Shown piece after piece: positions 6,852 through 13,847 of a DNA stretch of 19,913 bases; the stretch's first letter is position 1, and each line of letters opens with the position of its first letter. This DNA is from an uncultured Eubacteriales bacterium (lineage in GTDB: Bacteria > Bacillota > Clostridia > Lachnospirales > Lachnospiraceae). A model generated the notes under the pieces. That model made no database searches, was not told the origin of the DNA, and saw nothing but the letters and a program-made list of their open reading frames with translations. The position numbers and the translations under genes are program-made. The stretch spans positions 1 to 19,913 of the forward strand of contig OMSP01000180.1 in NCBI GenBank assembly GCA_900313775.1, read 5' to 3'.

Positions 6852-7850
6852 TTAACGCTCTTCACGGAAGTATGAGTTTCCGAGTGAAGCCGGCGGCTGG
6901 TTTTCTCTCCTCTTTCGCATGCTGACTGTGACCAGCACGAGAAGTGTGACGACATAGGGGATCATCTTGTAGAACTCCTTGATCGCCGCATTTGCACCTG
7001 TCGGAATGAACAGATACAGGATATACAGCGCACCGAACAGGATCGAAGCCAAAACGCCGACATTCGGACGCCAGATCGTAAAGATGACCAAAGCGATCGC
7101 GAGCCATCCTCTGTCGCCGAATCCGTCATTGCTCCAGACGCCCGAAGCGTAGTCCATGATATAGAACAATCCGCCCAGCCCGGCGATAACGCTGCCGATG
7201 CAAGTGGCAAAATACTTATAGCGGTTGACGTTGATACCTGCTGCATCAGCCGTCGCCGGATCTTCACCAACGGAACGAAGGTTCAGCCCGAGCCTGGTAT
7301 GACGCAGCACATAAGCTGCGATCAGAGCGATGATTATCGCCAGATACACCAGGAATCCATAGTTAAGGAACATCTTGCCAAACCACCCCGTTTTTGCCGC
7401 CAGGGGCAGTTTATGAACGAAACAGCCATGTGTCTGTGTCAGGGCGATCGACGGGACTTCGGATCCGGTCAATTTGATCAAAGATCCTCCGAAGAAGTTA
7501 CCGAAACCGACACCGAAAGTGGTAAGAGCCAGGCCGGTAACATTCTGATTTGCTCTGAGACTGACAGTCAGGAAACAGTAGATCAGACCCATCAAGAGCG
7601 ATCCCAGTATAGAGCAGACCATCGGAATCGCTATGCCCAGAAATGTGTTGATCGTTGATCCTGAAGCTTTCAGAGACTGCTCATAAAAGAACGATCCGAT
7701 AACACCGCTGATGGCGCCGACATACATGATACCCGGAATACCGAGGTTCAGGTTGCCGGATTTCTCTGTGATCGTCTCACCGGTACTGCCGCAGAGAAGC
7801 GGGACAGATTGCACGACCGCACGCGGAAAAAATGATACGATATCAAACAT
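6852..7850 (-). CDS. ABC importer permease, NupQ-like (second permease)
   Basis: An inner-membrane subunit of 332 residues with about eight to ten hydrophobic segments. The N-terminus carries the family motif GETITEKSGNLNLGIPGIMYVGA, and the centre has GLNLRSVGEDPATADAAGINVNRYKY, the cytoplasmic EAA-like loop that docks on the ATPase. These mark the BPD_transp_2 family, in the branch with B. subtilis NupQ and other BmpA-dependent nucleoside importers. The start ATG 7850 has GGAAGGAGGAG at ideal spacing and lies three bases after the stop of the other permease, so the two are translated together. It is the last gene of the importer operon. I see no terminator before zapA. Confidence 0.9.
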   Translation of the reverse strand: MFDIVSFFPRAVVQSVPLLCGSTGETITEKSGNLNLGIPGIMYVGAISGVIGSFFYEQSLKASGSTINTFLGIAIPMVCSILGSLLMGLIYCFLTVSLRANQNVTGLALTTFGVGFGNFFGGSLIKLTGSEVPSIALTQTHGCFVHKLPLAAKTGWFGKMFLNYGFLVYLAIIIALIAAYVLRHTRLGLNLRSVGEDPATADAAGINVNRYKYFATCIGSVIAGLGGLFYIMDYASGVWSNDGFGDRGWLAIALVIFTIWRPNVGVLASILFGALYILYLFIPTGANAAIKEFYKMIPYVVTLLVLVTVSMRKRRENQPPASLGNSYFREER

Positions 7851-7853
7851 GTC

Positions 7854-8948
7854 TTACTCCTCCTTCCCTTTCTTGTTGTGTGACAGTTTATAGCTCACGA
7901 AGAATTCACATCCGATCAGGAAGAAGATAATGATACCCGTAAGGATATCACTGAACGAATGGTTCAGGTGGAAACGGCTCGCCACTTCCTGTGCTCCGTT
8001 ACCCATAAAGGAAATCAGGAACGAAGTGAAGATCATGATGATCGGGTTGAACTTACCCATCCATGCCACCATGACGCCGGTAAATCCGCGTCCGTCAGAC
8101 AGCGTTGTCGTGATCGTATGAGCCGACCCGGATACAAGCAGGAAGCCCATCAATCCGCAGAGCGCACCGGTCAGTGACATCGTTCGCACGATGACATGCT
8201 CGACCTTGATACCCACATAACGGGCCGTCCTCTCGCTTTCACCGACAACAGCGATCTCGTAACCCTGTTTGCTGTATTTCAGATAGAAGTACAGAAGCAC
8301 CGTCAGCAAAGCCACCACGAGAATAGTCGGCAGATACTGCTGTCCCGCTATCGAAGGCAGCCAGCCTTTGTGAGAAGCCTGATTGATGATGCCGATCTTG
8401 CCGGATCCCTTCGGCACTTCCCAACGGATTGTATAATACGCTGTGATCTGAATGGCAACATAGTTCATCATCAGTGTGAACAGCGTCTCGTTGGTGCCCC
8501 ATTTAGCCTTACAGATAGCCGGTAAGAAGCCCCAGAGCGCACCTGCGGCCAGAGCTGCTATCAGCATCAACAACAACAGCAGAGCGTTCGGCAGCTGCGG
8601 CCAGTTGTGCATAACCGCGCCTGAGGCCATACAGCCGATCAGGACCTGGCCCTCGCCTCCGATATTCCAGAAGCGCATTTTAAAGGCCGGTGTCAGAGCA
8701 AGCGAAATGCCCAAAAGCACAGCAAGCAGATGCAAGAGGATCCAGGTCTTGCGCTCCGTGCCGAAGTTACCTTCAAACATCGTAGCGTAGACATCGATCG
8801 GATTCTGTCCAGTCAGCAGAGTAGTCAGGATCGCGCAGAGGATAAGAGCCAGGATAAGCGCTATCGCGTGGATCATGATGCTTTCCCAGCGCGGGATCTC
8901 GCCTCGCTTGACTATATGGAAGAAAGGTGTCTTTGTCTTTTTATTCAT
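7854..8948 (-). CDS. ABC importer permease, NupP-like (first permease)
   Basis: A 364-residue membrane protein of the BPD_transp_2 family, homologous in layout to NupP/YufP. Visible features are a cytoplasmic N-terminus, a first membrane segment (IHAIALILALILCAILTTLL), then PIDVYATMFEGNFGT, ALTPAFKMRFWNIGGEGQVLIG and the docking loop YEIAVVGESERTARYVGIKV. FWNIGGEGQ is characteristic of this permease type. The ATG at 8948 overlaps the TGA of the ATPase gene (ATGA), and AAGGAGGTGAAG provides a strong ribosome site. It pairs with the NupQ-like permease as a heterodimer across the membrane. The substrate is inferred from the family as nucleosides; it is not proven by sequence. Confidence 0.92.
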   Translation of the reverse strand: MNKKTKTPFFHIVKRGEIPRWESIMIHAIALILALILCAILTTLLTGQNPIDVYATMFEGNFGTERKTWILLHLLAVLLGISLALTPAFKMRFWNIGGEGQVLIGCMASGAVMHNWPQLPNALLLLLMLIAALAAGALWGFLPAICKAKWGTNETLFTLMMNYVAIQITAYYTIRWEVPKGSGKIGIINQASHKGWLPSIAGQQYLPTILVVALLTVLLYFYLKYSKQGYEIAVVGESERTARYVGIKVEHVIVRTMSLTGALCGLMGFLLVSGSAHTITTTLSDGRGFTGVMVAWMGKFNPIIMIFTSFLISFMGNGAQEVASRFHLNHSFSDILTGIIIFFLIGCEFFVSYKLSHNKKGKEE

Positions 8949-10492
8949 GACGCTTCACCTCCTTCTCCGTGCAGGCTTGTCATATAGAGACCTACTTCAT
9001 TCTTATCAGTCTTTCTCGCATCGAGAATACCTGACAGCTCTCCCTCGCAGAGTACGAGTATGCGGTCTGACAGCTCGATCAGCACATCCAGATCCTCGCC
9101 GACATATATGACAGCGACGCCCTTCTGTTTCTGCTGGTTGATCAGATCATAGATGGTATACGAAGAATTGATGTCCAGTCCGCGCACAGCATAGGCTGTC
9201 ATAAGGACCTTCGGGGCTTCAGCGATCTCCCGGCCGACCAGTACCTTCTGAACATTACCGCCGGAGAGACGGCGTACGCTCGTCTCTATGCTCGGGGTGA
9301 CGACCTCGAGTTCCTTGACGATCAGCTCCGCGCGCTTGTGCGGATTCTTCCTGTCTGTAAATGGTGATTTACCTTTACGGAATGTACGAAGCATCATATT
9401 ATCTGCCAGATCCATGTTGCCGACCAGGCCCATGCCCAGACGGTCTTCGGGGACGAAGGAAAGCGTGATTCCCATCCTGCGGATCTTATTCGGATCCTGA
9501 TTGAGAAGTTCCTCTTCCGTGCCGTCGTCTTCGACATAGATGACAGATCCCTCCTCGGTGACCTGCAGTCCGGCGATGGCTTCCAGCAGTTCTTTCTGAC
9601 CGCTTCCCGAGATGCCGGCGATACCGAGCACTTCGCCGCCACTGACATCGAAAGATACATGATCCAGCTTGATCAGACCTTCCTCGCTGCGGACAGTCAG
9701 ATCCTTTACTTTCAGGCGGGGCGGCAGCCCGAGCGGATCGGGACGTTCGATATTGAGTGTCACCTTGCGGCCGACCATCATATCAGTCCACTCCTGCGGC
9801 GTGCTCTCGGATGTTGTCAGAGATCCGATAAACTCACCGTGTCTCAAGACGTCCACGAAGTCGGAGATCTCGCGCACCTCGTTGAGCTTGTGTGTGATAA
9901 TAATGACTGCCTTGCCGTCTGCCTTCATGTTGCGAAGGACATTGAAGAGACTCTGAGTCTCCTGAGGTGTCAGCACTGCGGTAGGCTCATCGAGGATCAG
10001 GATATCAGCATTTCTGTAAAGGACCTTGATGATCTCAACGGTCTGCTTCTGTGACACAGACATGTTGTAGACTTTCTGCATCGGATCCAGATCGAAGCCA
10101 TACTGGTCGCAGATATCCTTTATCTTCTTCGCGGCAGCTTTCAGATCCAGTTTCCCTTTCTCTTTCAGACCGAGGATAATATTCTCTGTCGCGGTCAGGA
10201 CATCGACCAGCTTGAAATGCTGGTGGATCATGCCGATACCAAGATCCAGAGCATCTTTCGGTGAGCGGATGACCACTTCTTTTCCGTCAACAAAGATCTG
10301 ACCTTCATCGGGAAAATAGATCCCCGACAGCATATTCATCAGCGTTGTCTTGCCGCTTCCATTCTCACCCAGAAGCGCCAGGATCTCGCCGCGGTATATA
10401 TTGATCGAGACGTCTTTGTTGGCGACAACAGCGCCAGAATTGAACGTCTTCGTGATATTTCGCATTGATACAGCAGGCACGCGTTGGTCCAA
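8945..10492 (-). CDS. ABC importer ATPase with two nucleotide-binding domains, NupO-like
   Basis: A cytoplasmic double-NBD ATPase that powers the importer. I chose TTG 10492 as the start because AAAGGAGG lies eight bases before it; the GTG at 10501 is inside that ribosome site. NBD1 (about 6-240) has Walker A GENGSGKTT, signature MSVSQKQTVEI, Walker B ILILDEPTAVL and the switch His in IITHKLNEV. NBD2 (about 260-500) has the altered Walker A GISGSGQKE, an intact signature RRLSGGNVQK, and TAYAVRGLD where EPTRGLD-like sequence is usual; the switch His is replaced in YVGEDLD. So NBD2's own nucleotide motifs and NBD1's signature are degenerate, while NBD1's Walker motifs and NBD2's signature are intact. 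These pair across the interface, giving one competent ATP site and one degenerate site, as in RbsA/MglA/NupO types. A hairpin just upstream separates it from bmpA. Confidence 0.93.
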   Translation of the reverse strand: MDQRVPAVSMRNITKTFNSGAVVANKDVSINIYRGEILALLGENGSGKTTLMNMLSGIYFPDEGQIFVDGKEVVIRSPKDALDLGIGMIHQHFKLVDVLTATENIILGLKEKGKLDLKAAAKKIKDICDQYGFDLDPMQKVYNMSVSQKQTVEIIKVLYRNADILILDEPTAVLTPQETQSLFNVLRNMKADGKAVIIITHKLNEVREISDFVDVLRHGEFIGSLTTSESTPQEWTDMMVGRKVTLNIERPDPLGLPPRLKVKDLTVRSEEGLIKLDHVSFDVSGGEVLGIAGISGSGQKELLEAIAGLQVTEEGSVIYVEDDGTEEELLNQDPNKIRRMGITLSFVPEDRLGMGLVGNMDLADNMMLRTFRKGKSPFTDRKNPHKRAELIVKELEVVTPSIETSVRRLSGGNVQKVLVGREIAEAPKVLMTAYAVRGLDINSSYTIYDLINQQKQKGVAVIYVGEDLDVLIELSDRILVLCEGELSGILDARKTDKNEVGLYMTSLHGEGGEAS

Positions 10493-10501
10493 AGCGTTCA
10501 C

Positions 10502-10510
10502 CTCCTTTTA
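10502..10510 (-). promoter_or_regulatory. Ribosome binding site that fixes the ATPase start at a TTG
   Basis: The minus strand reads TAAAAGGAGGTGAACGCTTTG. The GTG of the longer frame is the end of the Shine-Dalgarno itself, so it cannot be an efficient start. TTG 10492 is eight bases from GGAGG. Confidence 0.7.
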
Positions 10511-10514
10511 AGAA

Positions 10515-10545
10515 GAAAGTCCCGATCGCTCAGATCGGGACTTTC
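10515..10545 (-). terminator. Hairpin between bmpA and the ATPase gene (partial terminator)
   Basis: A perfect 13-bp stem, GAAAGTCCCGATC / GATCGGGACTTTC, with the 5-base loop TGAGC on the transcript. It is followed by TTCTTAAAA, a weak U tract, and then the ATPase ribosome site. A stem in this place would either stop part of the transcription or protect the upstream bmpA message. Either way the binding protein would be made in excess over the membrane transporter. Confidence 0.75.
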
Positions 10546-10596
10546 CTGTCAAATCTCAATCGTTCTGCATTCGTCAGCCTTTTGAGACTGTGTTAA

Positions 10597-11814
10597 TTAG
10601 TATGCCTCGTCGAGCAGCTTGATGCCGTCGATCCTCAGATCGAAGTACGGAGCTGCACGATACTCGGACTCATGGAAGTAGCCATCAGAGATGACTTCCG
10701 TATCCGGTGTGTAATCAGCGTCAGTATCAACGTCAGCCTTGTAGGAATCAAGGTTCTTGCCTTCAACCGTGAATGCGGAGGTATCGAATACATGGAGTGA
10801 ACCATCCTCGAGTTCCTTTGTGATCTTGTCGATCTCATCCTGTGTGCCCTTAGCAGCGACGTCTTCGTTGAGCTCTGTCAGCAGCACAGACTTGGTCTGA
10901 AGTGTACCTGTCCAGTCGACATCGATCGCCTCTCCTGCCTGAGCAGCCTTGATGGCATAGACGAAATACGGAGTCCAGTCGATACGAGAGGAAATAATAT
11001 AGGTGTTCGGAGCAGCATCCTTTGTGGAACCATTGTAGGACACATCCGGAACTCCTCTGCTCTCGCAAGCTGTCGGGGCGCCCATGGAGTCAGCATGCTG
11101 GCTGATAAGTACGCACTTGTTGTCCATCAGCTTGTTGGCAGCTTCCTTCTCGGCTGTCTCATCATACCAGGAACCTGTGAAGGTGACTTCCATGGTAGCG
11201 GACGGGCACTCATGACGTGCGCCGAGGAAGAATGATGTATAACCGGAAACCACTTCAGCGTATGTATAGGCGCCGATATAACCGATCTTAGCCTCTTCCT
11301 TCTTGATCTCACCCTTCTCGATCATCTCATTCAGCTTCATACCTGCGGCAACGCCGGCCAGGAAACGTCCCTCATAGATGGACGCGAATGCATTGTGATA
11401 GTTGTCGAGTTTCTCTGTGTGAGCCTTCGTGCCTGTTGCATGGCAGAACTGAACGTCCGGGAACTCCTGAGCAGCCTGAATCATATAGTCCTCGTGACCG
11501 AAGCTGTCGGCGAAGATGATGCCGCATCCGCTGTCAGCAAGATCAGCAGCGGTCTCGTAGCACTCTTGTCCTTCGGGAACATTGGTCTTGAGGATGATGT
11601 TTTCTTCAGGAATACCGAGCTCTTTTCCTGCGGCTTTCGCAGCATTGATGAAGTTCAAGTCATAGGTAGAGTTCTCATCATGCAGGAAAATGAAGCCGAC
11701 TTTCATGTCGCTTCCCTCGCTGTCGCCGCCCGATGAATCTGATCCGCCGCAGCCGGCGAACAGTGTTGCTACCATGGCGATGCAAGCAAGGATTGCTAAC
11801 CATTTTTTCCTCAT
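10597..11814 (-). CDS. BMP-family substrate-binding lipoprotein of the ABC importer
   Basis: An extracytoplasmic lipoprotein that captures substrate for the NupOPQ-like importer. The signal peptide (MRKKWLAILACIAMVATLFAG) ends in the lipobox LFAGC, with Cys at residue 22, followed by a Ser/Gly-rich tether. The mature part begins KVGFIFLHDENSTYDLNFINAA and contains GIIFADSFGHEDYMIQAAQEFPDVQF, a NYHNAFASIYEGRFLAGVAAG stretch and GYIGAYTYAEVVSGYTSFFLGA. These are typical of the BMP/Med/TmpC family, which binds nucleosides in characterised members. I use ATG 11814, nine bases after AAGGAGG; the ATG at 11820 is only three bases from it. The stop is followed by the hairpin and the ATPase gene. The C-terminal 50 residues (YFHESEYRAAPYFDL) are ordinary for the group. 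The actual ligand is not shown by sequence. Confidence 0.92.
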   Translation of the reverse strand: MRKKWLAILACIAMVATLFAGCGGSDSSGGDSEGSDMKVGFIFLHDENSTYDLNFINAAKAAGKELGIPEENIILKTNVPEGQECYETAADLADSGCGIIFADSFGHEDYMIQAAQEFPDVQFCHATGTKAHTEKLDNYHNAFASIYEGRFLAGVAAGMKLNEMIEKGEIKKEEAKIGYIGAYTYAEVVSGYTSFFLGARHECPSATMEVTFTGSWYDETAEKEAANKLMDNKCVLISQHADSMGAPTACESRGVPDVSYNGSTKDAAPNTYIISSRIDWTPYFVYAIKAAQAGEAIDVDWTGTLQTKSVLLTELNEDVAAKGTQDEIDKITKELEDGSLHVFDTSAFTVEGKNLDSYKADVDTDADYTPDTEVISDGYFHESEYRAAPYFDLRIDGIKLLDEAY

Positions 11815-11845
11815 AATCATAATCCTCCTTTTTGAATTGAGATAC

Positions 11846-11857
11846 AGGGATATCCCT
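11846..11857. promoter_or_regulatory. 12-bp perfect palindrome in the bmpA leader
   Basis: AGGGATATCCCT lies between the predicted transcription start and the bmpA ribosome site. A protein bound here could block transcription from the promoter just upstream. No known operator is recognised, and a chance palindrome is possible. Confidence 0.35.
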
Positions 11858-11874
11858 TTGACATTTACAATGCC

Positions 11875-11903
11875 ATTATAGAAGATTTCAAAAGCTATTA
11901 CAA
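11875..11903 (-). promoter_or_regulatory. Sigma-A type promoter of the bmpA importer operon
   Basis: TTGTAA (11903-11898) and TATAAT (11880-11875) are separated by exactly 17 bases on the minus strand. Transcription would start near 11868, giving a leader of about 54 bases before ATG 11814. I see no riboswitch fold in the leader. Confidence 0.8.
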
Positions 11904-11943
11904 TAAATATAAAAGAATTTTTCTCATTTTTTTAGTTGTAAAA

Positions 11944-11981
11944 AACCGCGGACAGCACTATATCTTGTGTCATCCGCGGTT
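11944..11981 (-). terminator. Terminator after the NlpC/P60 gene, possibly bidirectional
   Basis: A 9-bp GC-rich stem, AACCGCGGA / TCCGCGGTT, encloses a 20-base loop that can pair a little further (GACA with TGTC). On the minus strand it is followed by TTTTACAACTAAAAAAA; on the plus side a run of A/T also flanks it. It lies about 27 bases after the NlpC/P60 stop and separates that gene from the importer promoter. Confidence 0.75.
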
Positions 11982-12007
11982 AAAAAATCTTCCTGTCCGT
12001 CGAAACG

Positions 12008-13777
12008 TCAGTTCTGATATATGACCGGTCTGCGTATATAGCGGAAACCGGCGTCATAAGCGCGTTCAACGGATACATTGTTGTCGCTTCCGTTGCAGTG
12101 GATAGCCATCCAATCGCCGTCTTCGTCCCTGCCCACCAGGATGCCGACATGGTTGATACTGCCGGCATTGGGAGCGTGCAGGAACACGAGATCTCCTATC
12201 TGAGCTTCCTCATCTGTTACAGGTTCACTTGTCACCCACTGAGAAGCTGTTCCCTGTCCGAGGATACTGCCTGCGTCCTCGCTGCCGAAGCCGTTGATAA
12301 ACGACCATGAGACGAATCCGCTGCAATCCATGCCCAAAAGTCTGAGAGAACCGCTGTCGCTGCTGCCTGCGCTTGTGACGATCTTCGGCGTAGCCCAGGC
12401 CTTATTCCATCCGATATGGTTGTATTTGCCGCCCCAGAAATAGTGGATCTTGCCGTTAAGTGTCTGGGCCGCCAGCACGACCGCTTCACGTTCGGCGCTT
12501 ACCGCCTTCTCCGGATCATCCGAATATGCAGCTTCCATGGCGCCGAGCGTCAGCTGCCTTGAACCGCATTCAGCCGCACATATCGTCAGGAAACCGGGAT
12601 CGAGATAGTCAGCTATCCTCTCACGCATCGACGGATCACCGCTCCCTGCCGCTTCTTTATCGGCAATATACTCTTCTGCCGTGCGATACTTAAACACCGC
12701 TATCAGGTTTTCCTGATCAGTGATCTCCACATCGTTCATCTCGGCAAACAACGCGGCGATCGCAGGCTTGGCCTTTTTATTGAGCCGGACTTTTTCGGCT
12801 CCCGCCTTCTTCTGACCGGCGATATAGACAGCCAGGATATCTCCCCAATTTCTGTAATGGTAGGTGGCGACAGTCGCCTGGTAAGCCAGCTGGTCAGCAT
12901 ATTCCTGATCATCGGTCTCAGCGGTCAGCAGCTCCACTTCATCTGTGGACAGAACGATCATCTCATCGTCACAGGACGCCTTCGCGAGCGCACTGCTCTC
13001 GTCCGGACCAAAGACGACTCCGCGCTCCAGATTATCCTGGCGCATCTCATACGTCTCGCGTGTGATCAGCCCGTGTGACAGCTCAAAATCATTTTCGATC
13101 TCTTCCATGATCAGAGCAAAATCATCGGAGAACTCGATTTGATACTCTTTCAGCAGGTAGTCTGTGTACTTTCCTCCCAGCCTTCTCCTCGTCCCTTTGA
13201 TCTCTGAGGCGTTCAGAGGACTGTTGGGTTCATCCAGAACGGCAGTTCTGTCTTTCGTGTTGATATCCAGTTTAAGATCAGCGGGTGCTTTATCTGAATC
13301 GGAATCAGTCTTGCTGGTTTCGATCTTCTTTTTTGCTTTTTGGGGGACTGTCTTCTCGACTGACCTCGGCTCGGTCTTTGTGTCTGTCTTGTCCTGACCG
13401 GAAACAGTCTGTATCTGATCCTGCACATTACCGTCAGGTTCAGCGTCCTCGGCGTCAGTTCCTTCGGAAACTTCAGCTTCCTTAACAGGATCTGTCTCCG
13501 TACTGCCGTCCTCCTGATCATCCGATGTCACATCCTGATCGGTCTGTGAAGACGTCGTATCATCGCCGCCGTCAGGATCTGTCAGCTCACCGGAGGTCAC
13601 AACACCTTCCTCATCGATATCATCTGTTTCTTCCGTGTCTGTCGCAACCTCAGTTTCGGTGCAGTAAGGATCAGCAGGCTCTCCGCCCTCACCGGTAACG
13701 GAAAGGAACTCTGTCTGCGCCAAAGTTATTATGACAAGCGCCAAGGCTATTAAGATTGATGCAATACGCTTTTTCAT
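12008..13777 (-). CDS. Secreted NlpC/P60 peptidoglycan endopeptidase
   Basis: A cell wall hydrolase that probably cuts between D-Glu and the diamino acid of the stem peptide. The N-terminus is a signal peptide (KKR, then a hydrophobic run to about 25). Residues about 30-165 are a low-complexity Asp/Glu/Thr/Ser-rich linker that becomes Lys-rich near 150. Residues about 190-420 form a region I cannot assign; YHYRNWGDILAVYIA followed by ALFAEMNDV recalls a WxDxLAVY...MN pattern that I have seen in other Firmicute wall hydrolases. The C-terminal NlpC/P60 domain (about 430-589) has GMDCSGFVSW with catalytic Cys 485, NHVGILVG with His 543, and AIHCNGSDN with His 560 as the likely third residue. It has its own promoter and terminator and so is a single-gene unit, though readthrough from comEC is possible. 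The ATG overlaps the stop of a possible 5-codon leader. Confidence 0.9.
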   Translation of the reverse strand: MKKRIASILIALALVIITLAQTEFLSVTGEGGEPADPYCTETEVATDTEETDDIDEEGVVTSGELTDPDGGDDTTSSQTDQDVTSDDQEDGSTETDPVKEAEVSEGTDAEDAEPDGNVQDQIQTVSGQDKTDTKTEPRSVEKTVPQKAKKKIETSKTDSDSDKAPADLKLDINTKDRTAVLDEPNSPLNASEIKGTRRRLGGKYTDYLLKEYQIEFSDDFALIMEEIENDFELSHGLITRETYEMRQDNLERGVVFGPDESSALAKASCDDEMIVLSTDEVELLTAETDDQEYADQLAYQATVATYHYRNWGDILAVYIAGQKKAGAEKVRLNKKAKPAIAALFAEMNDVEITDQENLIAVFKYRTAEEYIADKEAAGSGDPSMRERIADYLDPGFLTICAAECGSRQLTLGAMEAAYSDDPEKAVSAEREAVVLAAQTLNGKIHYFWGGKYNHIGWNKAWATPKIVTSAGSSDSGSLRLLGMDCSGFVSWSFINGFGSEDAGSILGQGTASQWVTSEPVTDEEAQIGDLVFLHAPNAGSINHVGILVGRDEDGDWMAIHCNGSDNNVSVERAYDAGFRYIRRPVIYQN

Positions 13778-13791
13778 TCAAACTTTTCCAT
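13774..13791 (-). other. Possible 5-codon leader ORF overlapping the NlpC/P60 start
   Basis: ATG 13791 opens the frame MEKFE, whose TGA overlaps the ATG of the NlpC/P60 gene (ATGA). AGGA lies six bases before the leader ATG, while the main gene has only a weaker GGAAAAG. Ribosomes might terminate here and restart on the main gene. A chance occurrence is quite possible. Confidence 0.25.
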
Positions 13792-13803
13792 GCAAAATCC
13801 TAC

Positions 13804-13847
13804 ATATTATCTTATATAATATAGCTCAAAATGTCTTTATTTGTCAA
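13804..13847 (-). promoter_or_regulatory. Promoter of the NlpC/P60 gene, across the comEC stop codon, with inverted repeat
   Basis: A perfect -35 TTGACA (13847-13842) contains the comEC stop TGA. The -10 TATATT (13823-13818) is 18 bases downstream. An inverted repeat ATATTAT / ATAATAT with a 5-base spacer (13804-13822) covers the -10 and the likely start near 13811. It could be an operator or simply reflect the AT-rich sequence. Confidence 0.65.

Noticed and set aside
11821..11943. Possible purine riboswitch in the bmpA leader
   Set aside because: The leader from the predicted start is only about 54 bases and shows no three-way junction or conserved loop core; only a short palindrome is present.
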